DNA of 64,000 nucleotides, from positions 2,108,001 to 2,172,000 of the forward strand of contig OY755198.1 of NCBI GenBank assembly GCA_963576735.1. The letters run 5' to 3'. Positions within the stretch are counted from its first letter, which is position 1. Every line of letters starts with the position of its first letter. Source of the stretch: Bedellia somnulentella (taxonomy: Eukaryota; Arthropoda; Insecta; Lepidoptera; Bedelliidae). The notes beneath the pieces were generated by a model. That model had not been told where the DNA came from. It saw only the letters and a list, made by a program, of their open reading frames with translations, and did not search any database. Below are positions 21,442-31,882 of the stretch, in pieces. The position numbers were made by a program, and so were the translations under genes.

Positions 21442-22092
21442 GCATACTTATCTCTTCTACCCATATTAACATTTATTTCTTTCTCCCTCGCACAATCGAA
21501 TATTCGGATTTTGATATGTATAGATCAATATAAATATTGGCGCTTTCTATTCGTGAAACCAACGATAACTGCGGAGGTATCGTTGGATTCGTCGAATATC
21601 ACGATGTATTCTCATAACATAACATAACATAAACGTTCACGCCGTATATCCCCGAAGGGGTTGGCAGAGGTACTAATACTTCTGAACATCACGTGACTTT
21701 GTCACCTGATGTTCAGAGTACCCACGTTTTGCATGGACAGTGTACTCACGTGATAGGGGGCAGGCCTATCGCCGTTTTGTACGAATACACTGTCACATGA
21801 CTAAGTACAACTCAGCCATGTGGGTTTCCTCACGATGTTTTCCCTCACCGTTAACAACCATGATAAATTAACCACACATATGTCTTTAGAAAAGACAAAT
21901 TGGTATAGGCCCGACCCAGGATTTGAACACTAGTCGTTTGCACGATAACCGAGTGTTCTACCCACTGGGCTATCACGGTTGTTACGGAGATGTATTCTCA
22001 TATATCAGAAATGTCAAAATACGAATATTCGATCGTGCAAGGGAGAAAGAAATAAATTTTAATATGGGTTAGAAGATATAAGTAAGTATGCC
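21442..22092. repeat. Inverted-repeat element split by SINE-A
   Basis: The arms at 21442-21514 and 22018-22092 are inverted copies (GCATACTTAT..CCATATTAA..TTTATTTCTTTCTCCC). Between them lie unique sequence and the SINE-A at 21617-21988. The short element (about 280 bp without the SINE) has no coding capacity. Confidence 0.6.
21617..21988 (-). repeat. SINE-A, full length
   Basis: Minus-strand copy with the tRNA-like head at the right. The exact 14-bp duplication GATGTATTCTCATA flanks it (21603-21616 and 21989-22002). Confidence 0.85.
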
Positions 22093-22375
22093 CATTTTTT
22101 CTCGAAGTGTAGAGCTGACCCTTACAAATATTAGTTTTAAGAAAAAAAAAAAAGATTTTTATTTGTTGCTGACTAACAAAAAATACACAAAACATATACA
22201 GAAATTACAAAAAAAGTTAAAAATTTATTTTAAAAAGTAAAATAAATAAAATAAAACAAAAATTGGTTTTCTTTTCATGTCATGGCTTACGTCAGCAACA
22301 AAAGAGCACCTGACTCAGCATTTTGTTGTGAGTTAAACACGATTATACGTAAAAGTAGTAAATATACACACACAT

Positions 22376-22556
22376 AACATAAACGTTAACGCCGAATTTC
22401 TCCGAAGGAGTTGGCAGAGGTACTAATACTTCTTACCATACGTGACTTTGTCACCTGGTGTTCAGAGTACCCACGTTTTGCATGGACAGTGTACTTACGT
22501 GATAGGGGGCAGGCCTATCGCCGTTTTGTACGAATACACTGTCACATGACTGAGTT
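22376..22556 (-). repeat. SINE-A, 5'-truncated
   Basis: The tail half is present (GCCGAATTTCTCCGAAGG to CACTGTCACATGACTGAG). The tRNA-like head is absent. Confidence 0.7.
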
Positions 22557-22750
22557 CTTTATACACACACAATGACACTAAAATAAACATAAATAAATTA
22601 ATACCTAAATTAACAGATTAGAATTAATTTTAGAGTACTGGTTGACCGATTTCGACAGATTCGGAATATTTTTATAACGAATTTCACTCAGGAACATTAA
22701 ATGAATAAGCAAAATTATCATCGATTCAATGAGCCAAACAGTTTTATAAA

Positions 22751-22818
22751 TAAATAAAGGCGAGGCGAAAAAAACTTCGACACTAGCGGGGGTCGAACCC
22801 GCGACCTAGTAGTAGAAG
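22751..22818 (-). repeat. SINE-B fragment at mariner junction
   Basis: TTCGACACTAGCGGGGGTCG and AACCCGCGACC is the B-box/acceptor part of the SINE-B tRNA-like block. It directly abuts the C-terminal mariner half that starts near 22819. Confidence 0.65.
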
Positions 22819-23790
22819 GCCGAGAAGTAGTAGTAGACTTGCCTCGTTCTGGTAGACCTTCAACCGCTACGACCAAAGAAAACATCGACAGAATCAAGAA
22901 GCTAGTGCTCGAAAATCGACGTATGAGTCTGAGAGAGTTGGCTTGTGAGGTGAACATATCTTTTAAGTCCGTCCACAACATTCTCATTGACATTTTAGGC
23001 ATGAAACGCGTCGCCGCTCGACTGGTTCCAAAAGAGCTCAATTTTGTTCAAAAAGCGCAGCGAAAGCAATTCGCTGAAGGCTTGGTTTCCCGAGCTTCTA
23101 CGGATCCGACCTTTATGAAACGTATAATAACTGGCGACGAGACATGGGTTTATGAGTACGACTTGCAAACAAGCCAACAGTCTTCAGAATGGCGTATCGA
23201 AAACGAGCCGAAACCCAAAAAACCGCGGCAAAGTCGCTCGAAAATCAAGGTGATGCTGACAGTTTTTTTTGACTACCGTGGTGTGGTTCACTCCGAATTC
23301 CTTCCAGAGGGAGAAACAGTGAATAAAGAATATTATTTAGGTGTCATGAAGCGTTTGCGTGAGAGTATCCGCCGAAAACGTCCAGATTTGTGGCAACACA
23401 ACTCATGGATGCTGCACCATAATAATGCACCATCCCATCACACACAGCCATTATAGTGAAAGAGATTTAAGCGAAAAATTCAACAAAAGTTCTCGACCAA
23501 GCACCGTATTCACCTGATATGGCTCCGTCTGACTTTTTTTTTATTTCCCAAGTTAAAATTACCACTTCGAGGAAAACGTTTTGAGTCGATAGAAGCCATA
23601 AAAGAAAATTCGCTGAATGAGCTAAAGGCCATACCGCAAATAGCCTATGAAAAATGTATGGAAGACTGGGTGAAGCGGTGGAGATGTTGTATTGCAAGCG
23701 ATGGAGCCTACTTTTAAGGCGATAAAATAAATTTAGATGAATAATTTGTATTTTTGTTTTTTTGACAAATTCCCGATACTTAGTACACAG
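22819..23790 (+). pseudogene. mariner transposase, C-terminal part, inactive
   Basis: The plus strand encodes a Tc1/mariner transposase from the HTH linker (GREVVVDLPRSGRPS) through the catalytic core. The first catalytic Asp is present in TGDETWVY. The second, expected in the HHDNAPSH motif, reads HHNNAPSH, an Asp-to-Asn change. The third is in SPDMAPSDFF. The frame breaks after APSHH near 23450, and further changes follow, with a stop after GAYF at about 23715. The 3' inverted terminus (TCCCGATACTTAGTACACAG) ends at 23790. The N-terminal 50 residues are not upstream. They lie in the opposite orientation at 23931-24076. Confidence 0.88.
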
Positions 23791-23802
23791 AATGTAAATT
23801 AA

Positions 23803-23930
23803 GAATAATAATCCCCACATGAGGTTTTCATGAATAAAAAGATTTAAATTATAGAATTTTTTGTTCATAAAAACCTCATGTTGGGATTATTACTAATAAA
23901 TAAAGGAAAGAAAAACTTACTTGTCGCCAC
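23803..23930. repeat. Head-to-head SINE-B ends (palindrome)
   Basis: Two copies of the SINE-B outer end (AATAATCCCCACATGAGG and its complement) face each other around a short AT-rich centre. They are followed by TAAATAAAGGAAAGAAAAA. This separates the two mariner halves. Confidence 0.65.
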
Positions 23931-24260
23931 TTGAAATTATACCATTCATAAGCCCTTGTTTTCGATATACACGATTCGCCGTAGGTATTTCGCAACATTT
24001 TTAGTGATTCACCACATGAAATATCATTCGAAACACAAAATTTGAGGCACACTCTTTGTTCAACAATATTTTCCATTGTAAAAATCGCTGAGGACTCAAA
24101 ACTATGACCAACAAAAATGTAGTAACTAATTAAATGACAGATCCCGCTCAAATTTTGCGCGCTAAATCAGTACAGTGCTACCAACATGCAGTAAAAAAAT
24201 TTGAACGACCTCTTTTACGCGGGTCTTTTTATTGACATATTCCCGATACTTTTTACACAG
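23931..24260 (-). pseudogene. mariner transposase, N-terminal part, inverted
   Basis: The minus strand from ATG 24076 encodes MENIVEQRVCLKFCV..ESLKMLRNTYGES..KTRAYEWYNF, the first helix-turn-helix of a mariner transposase. The 5' terminus is visible as CTGTGTAAAAAGTATCGGGA (24260 leftwards), matching the 3' terminus at 23761-23790. This half is inverted relative to the C-terminal half. Confidence 0.85.
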
Positions 24261-24328
24261 AGTAGTATTTACTAAAAAAAATCTAATTAAGTTTTACGAA
24301 TTTTATGAAGCCATTTTATGTACTCAAT

Positions 24329-24786
24329 ATTCCAAAAGTGGCTGAGGAATTTATTTATCTATTTAAACACTTTATTGCATACAAAACAACACACAAACAG
24401 TATATTACAGAATAGGTACAACAGTATATGTACACAAAGGCGGACTTATCGATATCGATATATAATAATTATTATATCAAATATAGAATAACTCTTTATT
24501 GCACATCAAACACAAATTTACAAAAATAAATCACACAGTTTACAGTGAGGTACAATTGGCGGTACTATACAATATCTTAATAAATATACATTTATATACA
24601 TACTTATATAAAATAATACAATGAATACAAAAATATATACATATACCTAACTTTGTAAAATCTACCAACCTAAAGTTTTTAAAAAAATGGAATTTTAGTT
24701 TATTTTTAAATATATTTAGGACTTTCTAGTTGCTTAGCTCTGGCTACCCCTTCTAGGGATTTATAGCCGTGAGTGTATGTATGTAT
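24329..24786 (+). repeat. Repeat R, split by LINE-tail insert
   Basis: The R words TTCCAAAAGTGGCTGAGGAA (24329-24354) and TTGCTTAGCTCTGGCTACCC to the TATG tail (24723-24786) are separated by about 370 bp. The insert holds minus-strand LINE-like 3' ends with AATAAAG signals (near 24370 and 24497). Confidence 0.65.
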
Positions 24787-24832
24787 TATTTTAATTAAGT
24801 TTTAAAGTAAGCTTAATCACATACTAATTTAC

Positions 24833-24980
24833 CGATCTCACCTTTCAAAGGTTGTCTGGTAGAGATCGCTTTTAGCGATAAGACCGCCGATTGTACCTCA
24901 CTGTAAACTGTTTGATCATATTTTATTTTTGTGAATTTGTGTTTGATGTGTAATAAAGATAGTCTATTCTAGTCTGTGTA
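24833..24980 (+). repeat. LINE 3' tail
   Basis: GGTAGAGATCGCTTTTAGCG, GACCGCCGATTGTACCTCAC and the signal TAATAAAG form a 3' tail. A related inverted copy sits at about 24480-24560. Confidence 0.5.
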
Positions 24981-24996
24981 TCTTTTTATGGTATTT

Positions 24997-25112
24997 AAAG
25001 CCGTGAGTATATGTATGTTTACACCTACCTTAGAGCAGATAGGGCATTTGTGAGTAGCTCTGGCTACCCCTTCTAGGGATTTATAGCCGTCTGTATATGT
25101 ATGTATGTATGT
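24997..25112 (+). repeat. Repeat R tail fragments
   Basis: Two partial R tails: GCCGTGAGTATATGTATG at about 25000, and AGCTCTGGCTACCCCTTCTA to a TATG run at 25053-25111. Confidence 0.6.
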
Positions 25113-25394
25113 TACAGTCGAACTCGACGATAGTCTGTGTTTCAGCGTGCAATTCAAGTTTAGAAGTTCCTATCAGAATCAGGTATGGAGCTTTTTTTAA
25201 GTGAACGATACTTTATTTCTACCATCTTGTCCCCTTTCAACTTCCAAATGTGGCTGGCGAGTTTCCAGCTCTAAAGTTCTGGCTATACGTATGAATTTGA
25301 GTATGTGAATGTAGCGAAATGGTAATGCCACATATTTTACTAAGGTGTAGAGTTTGTATAGATAATATCTTGTAGAATTAGCAGCTTTAACCAC

Positions 25395-25610
25395 GAAAAA
25401 CGGCCCGGCCAAACAGTGCTTTTTTATAAGATAAGCACTGTTTCACTGACAGTCGCGTGCTAGATCTTGCAATAAATAATAGGTCTTAAGACAATGCGGT
25501 AAGGTCGATAATTGTAGAAAGATAAATATTTAATCGTCAAACAGTCTTGTTATTCTCGCGGTCCACTTTTGTGCGTTGAATTTGTAAAGAGTGCGGCATC
25601 TTTGGTATGT
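25395..25610. repeat. Repeat G, also at the window's right edge
   Basis: The segment from CGGCCCGGCCAAACAGTGCT through the hairpin AGTGCTT..AAGCACT to GCGGTAAGGTCGA recurs almost unchanged at 63888-64000. Its other end (CTCGCGGTCCACTTTTGTGCG) recurs inverted at about 58196-58232. Interspersed repeat, class unknown. Confidence 0.6.
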
Positions 25611-25667
25611 GATAGGCTTTAACTTTTAACAGTGCTGTCATATGGTCTCGTCTTGGCAACGTTTTTA

Positions 25668-25737
25668 GTTTGCTTTCAAAGACTTAGCATGCAATAATCA
25701 TGTTATGGGATGACAGTGAAGCATGCTACTTTAAAAA
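25668..25737 (+). repeat. Repeat H, left copy
   Basis: About 65 bp starting GCTTTCAAAGACTTAGCATG and ending GAAGCATGCTACTTTAAAA recurs at 31440-31502 with three or four differences. It contains an imperfect inverted repeat (TTAGCATGC..GCATGCTA). Confidence 0.65.
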
Positions 25738-25819
25738 AAATCTAGATATACATATATTATTATTTTTAGTGATTTTCCAATATATTAATTACGTTAAACT
25801 TATCTAGATCTGATAGAAA

Positions 25820-26010
25820 ACATTCTTATAAAGGCGAGGGTCCGAAGTGAGAAGAATAAAAGAGCATCTCATACATGCTATAGAATAATTAATGTAAGGG
25901 AAACAAGAGAAGTTTTTCAAGATGGTATTAAGTGGCGATCGATAGTCTCTGCCTACCCCAATGGGAATAATGGGCGTGAGTATAGGTAAGTAAGTAAGTA
26001 TTTAAAAAAT
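25820..26010 (+). repeat. LINE 3' tail
   Basis: AGTGGCGATCGATAGTCTCT and GCCTACCCCAATGGGAA with a (GTAA)n run is the same 3' block as 58060-58170. Confidence 0.5.
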
Positions 26011-26687
26011 ATAAATATAGTTATTATATAAGTCATAAAATATAAATAGAAACAATAGCACAGTTTGTGAAATATATTTGGATATATCGCGTTTTTAACA
26101 GATGGCAACCCTAATTTGCGGCCGCTTTTTCACAGGCAGCTATGTATTATCATATTAGGAAAAAATTGCTTTAATTTCATATAAGAAATATGCGTGTAAC
26201 TTATGAACGTATAAAACACTCCAAAATATAACCTACTTACACCTGGCTGCGAGGTAGTTGCGGCCGAATTTGCAACGGCACCCATGGATTTTTATATTCT
26301 TTATATACACTGCTATGGTGGGGATGTTATTATATTTCGAAAACAAGTGAACGAAATTTGTCTCCAAAAAATAATAAACATTAATTAAATTAAAATTACT
26401 TGCGGCCACTTTTGCCTGGCTGCGTCTTGTCAGTGTATTCTCCTATTCATAAACTTATGTTCAAATGTGTGTTTGACTTTGTACGTTATGATTATGAACG
26501 TAGAGATTTAGCAGTGATATTTATTAGATTAGATATTTAGTAGAGATTTAATAGATTTTGAGTTGAATTCAAACTAAACCCAAACTGCAAAACGAAGTAC
26601 AGTGAACAGTAACTATCGAAACAATAACATTGTAATTTCCTTGATTGTTCACAGACAACCATTACATTGACATTGACAGGTATCTAA
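26011..26687. other. No recognised gene
   Basis: AT-rich. GCGGCC words are scattered at 26118, 26260 and 26403. The last three bases (26685-26687, TAA) are the left target duplication of the transposon that follows. Confidence 0.4.
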
Positions 26688-26996
26688 AGCGGCCAGTACA
26701 CAATGGCGGACGATGGCCCACTGCTCGCCATCGCCACTGTGTACAGGGGGCAATGGTGCATGATGGCGGACAATAGGCTAGTTGACAACTTTTCAAAAAC
26801 TAGTTAATCCATGGCCTTATAGTCTATTAATCTCAAAATATCAATATTTCAATAAAAACCACACGTTTAATAGTATATTTTGCATTTTATTTAATACCTA
26901 TTTTTATATTCTGTCAAAACGCTCCAAACTGTCATGGCGTCGTATAGTTTGGTTTAGTTATTGTGAGATTAAATTTAACATCACGCGACGTTTAAA

Positions 26997-29102
26997 ATGA
27001 GTTCAAAATTTTATAAAAACTGTGTCGTGCCACTGTGTGTTAGTACGACAGTGAAAACGCCAAATAAACTGTTTATTTACGTTCCTCATAAGCCAGAAAT
27101 ACGAAAGAAGTGGTTGCAGCTTGCAAGGCGAGACCCACAGCATTTATCTACAAGTGGGAAATTGTATTTTTGTGAAGATCACTTTGATGTAAGTAGGTTT
27201 TATTACAAATTTTTAATATGATAATAGTATTTGATAGCTTTTCACAATTCAATATGAGATATCAATGCCACTAAATAATTAAAAGCCGTCAATATAACCT
27301 GACAATTTAAAACTCAAAACATTCATGATTCTTAGCATGATTACTTCGTAATAAAATAACATTTGAATGTAAATATAAGTAGGTATGATTACATCGTTAA
27401 ATTGTGCACTGAAAATGACTTGAGTTAAATTTCAAATGTAAGTAATTGTGGAATAATAATGCATTATTAATGAAATGAATTTGCACTTATTTATTACAGT
27501 TACCAAATGACATGGTGAACTATATTGAGTACCAAATTATGGGACATGTATCACAAATACTCATGAAGCCAGGATGTGTCCCTAGTAAGTTTGATTGTCA
27601 ACCAGACAGACAGAAAAGAACTACTTCAACAGACCGGCCTTATATTGTGAAAAAACAAAGAATGATGACTGTCCAAGAATGCTTAAATGAATCAGTAGCA
27701 CCAGAACAGATCCCTCAGCCCAGTTGTAGTGGAATGCAAAGTACACTTATTGACTATGCTTCTCGAGCCAACACAGGTACCCTAAAGAGTAAACTAATAC
27801 ACTCATGTCTTAGGTTCTCGTTATTAATTAACATATATTAGTTTTATGGTTATCTTTTCAGATCCAAATATTGTGGAGGATATGGTAGTTACCTACAAGA
27901 CAGCGGATAAAGCAACCCAAGTGCTAATTACTCGCAAAATCCACAGTAAAGCCATTCAAGTCAGCATTAACTCAGTAAATAAAGCAATGTCACCAATATA
28001 ATCTACAACTGCATGTGTATCTACATCCCCTTTTAAAGTTGATCATTGTAAAAAACCAAGTCCTGGATTCAGCAGTAGCAATGTTTCAAGAAAACTTAAA
28101 ATAAAAGAAGATTCAGACAGTGATGTCTCCTTTTATGCCCCACCTTTAACTAGTTCAGAGTCTTCACCTTCAAAACATTCTATACAAACTAAATCTACTT
28201 CGGATTGCAGTGAATTCCAAGAATATGAAACAAAACTAGAGTTGGAGAGAACCTTACAGGATACAATTAAGAAGATAAAAAGTTATCCACGATTTTTCAT
28301 TGGTATTCCTAGAAATTGTTACTTTTTAATAGATCTAATAATGAAAGAACTGGAATTACCTGAACACTATGTATTATTGTGCTTGAAAAAAATTAGATTA
28401 GATACTAAATTTAAAGAATTAGGTATTGATTTTGGCATGACTTCATCAGCTGCCAGCAAGATATTTTTAAAGAACATTCCTAAGATAGCAAGTGTAATGC
28501 ATCCTTTTATAGTGAAACTTATACCTGAAAATCTATTAAGGACATTGCCTATGTCTTTTAGACACAAATATTACAATGTAGGATGTATAATAGATTGCTT
28601 GGAGATAGAGATCCAGAAACCTTCTAATGCTGTCCACCAAGCTCTTACTTGGTCAGAATATAAAAAAGCTAACACGCTTAAATACCTTATTTCATGCACT
28701 CCAAATGGTCTAGTTGGTTACATATCTCCTGGCTTTGGTGGAAGGGCAACTGATACCTGCATTGTAGAATCCTGTGATTTTATTAAAACATTAAGTAGTG
28801 GAATGTGTGTAATGGCCGACAGAGGCTTTAAAAATGTTCAGAAATATTTAGAACAATCTGGTATTCAGTTGGTCCGACCCACATCTGTACAAACAGGAGT
28901 CAAGATGACTAAAAAAGAGGCTAAGGAAACTAAACAAATAGCCAGCCTGCGTATTCATGTAGAAAGAGTCATAAGAAGATTGCGTGAATTTTTGATGTTG
29001 AAGCCACATGCCTGTATAAATATGAATTTTGTTAAAATCTTTGATGATATTATGATAATTGCATGTGGACTAATTAATATTCAAGATTCTCTCATTAAAT
29101 AA
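26997..29102 (+). pseudogene. THAP-DDE_Tnp_4 transposase with one in-frame stop
   Basis: Three exons join in phase: 26997-27188 (GT donor at 27189), 27500-27776 and 27862-29102, giving 570 codons including the stop. Exon 1 is a THAP finger: NCVVPLC, P.KPEIRKKW, LYFCEDHF; exon 2 continues to the GCVPSKF box. A Ser/Lys-rich linker follows. The RNase H-like core has FRHKYYNVGCIID (Asp 401), VMADRGF (Asp 476) and RIHVERVIRRLREF (Glu 524), so the catalytic triad is complete. The single fault is a TAA at 27999-28001 (codon 203) in the linker; the same frame is open on both sides for hundreds of codons. It is therefore either a recent nonsense mutation or inside an undetected intron. The protein would bind the termini and cut them. 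Confidence 0.85.
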
Positions 29103-29163
29103 AACTACACAAATATATCATGTTTGGTTTTATTAATATTATTTTATAATGTAAGTAATGTAA

Positions 29164-30624
29164 CTACACTTTATTGCTACAACATTTATATAACAAAGGA
29201 TATATTTGTTCTTTCCAATAATTTATTAAATTATTTTCTATTAGGTCAATTACAAACTCTTCGTTATAAATCACATTCAAAATATCTATTTCTTTATTGC
29301 TCTCTGAAAAATCAGCACTAGCCACACAAAAATAACAGTTTTTCTTTCCAGATAAAAACATTTGGATTTGCATTTGTGTATAGAATTTTTTTGCTGGTTC
29401 CCCATTTTTTATATAATTAACAAAATTTTTTTTGCTTGCTGGACATTTAATTTCAATAATGCCGTCCTCAAAAATACCATCAGGGGATCCGGCAATCATA
29501 GGGTACTTTTGGCTTAATAAAAGACCACACTTTCTTATTTTTTTTTGCAGTTTCAACTGTACTGCATCTCTAACTTGGTCTTCTAATTTTCTTCCCCTTT
29601 TCATTGCCTTCGTATCGGGAATTTTGCCACCCATAATCAGTGCTATGAGCGTTCCATCGATTGTCTTGCAGCGGCTTACTTCATATGCTCTTGATGCTGT
29701 TATTCTACCATATCTCATTTCAAACCATAGTCTACTACAACTCTGTTCCCTGGTTTCTTCCTCGATTTTTTTAATTGATTCATCCAGTATCTCTACTTTG
29801 GATAAAAATGTGTCACAGTCTTCATCTTTGAACTTTAACACAAGGTCGTGCATAGATAGCATGGCAGAACTTGAAGAGCTTGCACTATATCTCAAAAATT
29901 CACATTCTTTAAGACTCCTTTTCCTTCCTTCTTCTAAAAATTTATTGCAAACTACTGTATTTGATGGCAGAACAGGTTTGCCTTTTGACATTTCCTTGGC
30001 TGTAATAAATTTTAAAGTCGTGCCAATCCTGGACAATTTGGATTTCTTCCAATAACACTCAATTGAAGTACATGAAGGTTCTGCACTCCTGCGATGAACC
30101 CACATCAGGAAGGCTATTGCGTGCTTACAACCTCCTAGTGCAGCAACGCAATCGTGACACTCCACTGAGCGAATTACCTCTTCTTCTTCATCTATCACCA
30201 TTGTCACTGCATATAGCTTTGCGTGAATTTTATGCTCTGGGCATATCTTACATTTAAGAGTGCAAATCTTCCCATCCCGTTTTAGTTGTACGTAGCTAAT
30301 GGCGTCGTCACCATATGATGCACGGGAAGACCTGCAACCAAAATTCGATGTTAAATTTTTACTTTTGGTAAACATCATAACCTAACCTGAAAACGTATTT
30401 CAACTCAACAGACACCCTGACCGTATTTTTAGAGAATAAATAAGATAATTTTAAATATAACAGCATAATCTAGTAATAAATGAAATAATTACTTACTTAG
30501 AAGTCTTAATATTACGAAATTCTGCTGAGCAGAAATCGGTGTTTGAAGCAAAAAAAACTCCAAGCATCACGGCATCAATTTCAGGCAAATTTGTACTATT
30601 CGCTTTAACAAATCCTTGCTCCAT
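29164..30624 (-). CDS. SWIM zinc-finger/YqaJ-like exonuclease of the transposon
   Basis: Two exons, 30497-30624 (from ATG 30624 to a GTAAGT donor) and 29164-30331 (after TTGCAG), join in phase to 431 codons with no disruption. The N-terminal half has a SWIM-like zinc motif (VECHDCVAALGGCKHAIA). The C-terminal half has the YqaJ/PD-(D/E)XK nuclease motifs: WFEMRYGRITAS, RGRKLEDQV, AGSPDGIFEDGIIEIKCP with the active-site Asp and ExK, and QMQIQMFLSGKKNCYF. YqaJ proteins are phage-type recombination exonucleases. In ISL2EU-type transposons a YqaJ-like protein accompanies the transposase; its role in transposition is unclear. It converges on the transposase gene, with only 61 bp between the two stop codons. 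It may still be expressible. AATAAA-like words in the gap serve either strand. Confidence 0.88.
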
Positions 30625-31439
30625 ATTAAAAGTTAATAAAAGCACTGTTTTAAATATCTTACAAAAAGGAATGTGTATTATAATTAGAAAATAACTAAAG
30701 AAATGAGCAAAAATATACGGAATCGAGCAGAATCACAACGATAAGAACGAACTGTCAACAACAACTGTTATGAAGAAGTGACGTCATGCGTTTTGATTGG
30801 CGTTTGATGTCACGTGATTTATGTATGTGATTTACCGGTTTTATTTCAAGAAAATCTAATTTAATCCTGAATATTTTAATTATTTAGTTTGATTTTCGTA
30901 ATAAATAAACCTTCAACAATTACGCATAACAATTATTTTTGGGAATTTAATTTGGTGGCAACTAGCCTATTGCCGATCGTGGCGCGCAATGGCGCGCAAT
31001 GGCGAAGTTGTCGGTTTTTCGGGCACACTTCAAAGGAATCGTGGCGTAGCATGGCCGGTGGTGTTTTCACAGTGGGCCATTGTTTAGTTCGTCACCGACC
31101 GCTCATAGATACTTATACTTTTTTGGAATATTTTATTGCAAAATGTATTTATAATCACTATATGACGTAAAAATAACATAAATAGCGCCATAAATAAAAT
31201 AAATTACATACATAATAATAAATAAATAGCTGTAACCATGATTATTTCGACGTCCGTCGCAAGTGGATTGCCAGGCAGTAATGAGCAATGGGCCATTGTG
31301 TGAACACCAATTGATCGTGGCCTACAATTGCCAATTGCGAAGCGTGGCCCATCGTGGGCCATTGTGTACTGGGCGCTTAAGATCGAATAAATTAACCGGT
31401 AATCGATACAACATAGAAAAATACTTGGGAAATTATGCT

Positions 31440-31502
31440 TTCAAAGACTTAGCATGCAATAATCATGTTGTGGGATGGCGGTGAAGCATGCTACTTTAAA
31501 AG
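31440..31502 (+). repeat. Repeat H, right copy
   Basis: Second copy of the segment at 25668-25737. It lies 63 bp outside the right border of the transposon and about 240 bp upstream of the zinc-finger gene's start codon. Confidence 0.65.
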
Positions 31503-31744
31503 TTTTCTAGTTCATTAAATAGAACCCATTACAGATGTTTATTACCGACTTTTCTTTAAACATATTTTCCGTCTGGTAACACCCACCAAATCCTATGCAA
31601 AGCAAAGCAGCCATTTTGTGGTGTCATGTATTTTTGAACAACCACGATAATAATTCGTCTATTTTACATGGGAGTATAACTTTTTGTTGTGATAAACAAA
31701 GTTTAAGAAAGTTTTACTTATTGGAAACCGTTCAGACTGTTAAA

Positions 31745-31882
31745 ATGGATTTAGATGTGGGATATAGACATATTTGTGGTGGGTGTTTGTCCACAGATAG
31801 GGATTTAACATCCTTAGGAGCTCTAGATCTGGAAATGAGAAAAATCTTCAGATTTATTATGTACGACTACACGGAAACTTCG
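31745..31882 (+). CDS. ZAD zinc-finger gene, exon 1
   Basis: Forty-six codons, phase 0 at the GTAAGT donor. Encodes the first ZAD half (CGGCLSTDRDLTSLG..FRFIMYDYTET). The ZAD is commonly split by an intron in insects, which fits. Confidence 0.8.

Larger units (their letters stand above)
26688..31377. mobile_element. Complete 4.69-kb THAP-DDE/YqaJ transposon (ISL2EU-like)
   Basis: The borders are visible. The left end AGCGGCCAGTACACAATGGC and the inverted right end AGCGCCCAGTACACAATGGC match over about 34 bp with four differences. The flanks are a TAA duplication (26685-26687 and 31378-31380). Inside are a plus-strand transposase (THAP finger plus DDE_Tnp_4/IS5-like core) and a convergent minus-strand gene for a SWIM-finger YqaJ-like nuclease. 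This two-gene architecture matches what I know as ISL2EU (IS4EU) elements. The TAA duplication is also typical of PIF/Harbinger, whose core is related. Subterminal repeats of ATGGCC/CAATGG words occur at both ends. Confidence 0.85.

Noticed and set aside
31595..31744. Upstream in-frame ATG extending the zinc-finger protein by 50 residues
   Set aside because: The added part has no ZAD-like features, and ZAD proteins usually start a few residues before the first CxxC; kept only as an alternative.
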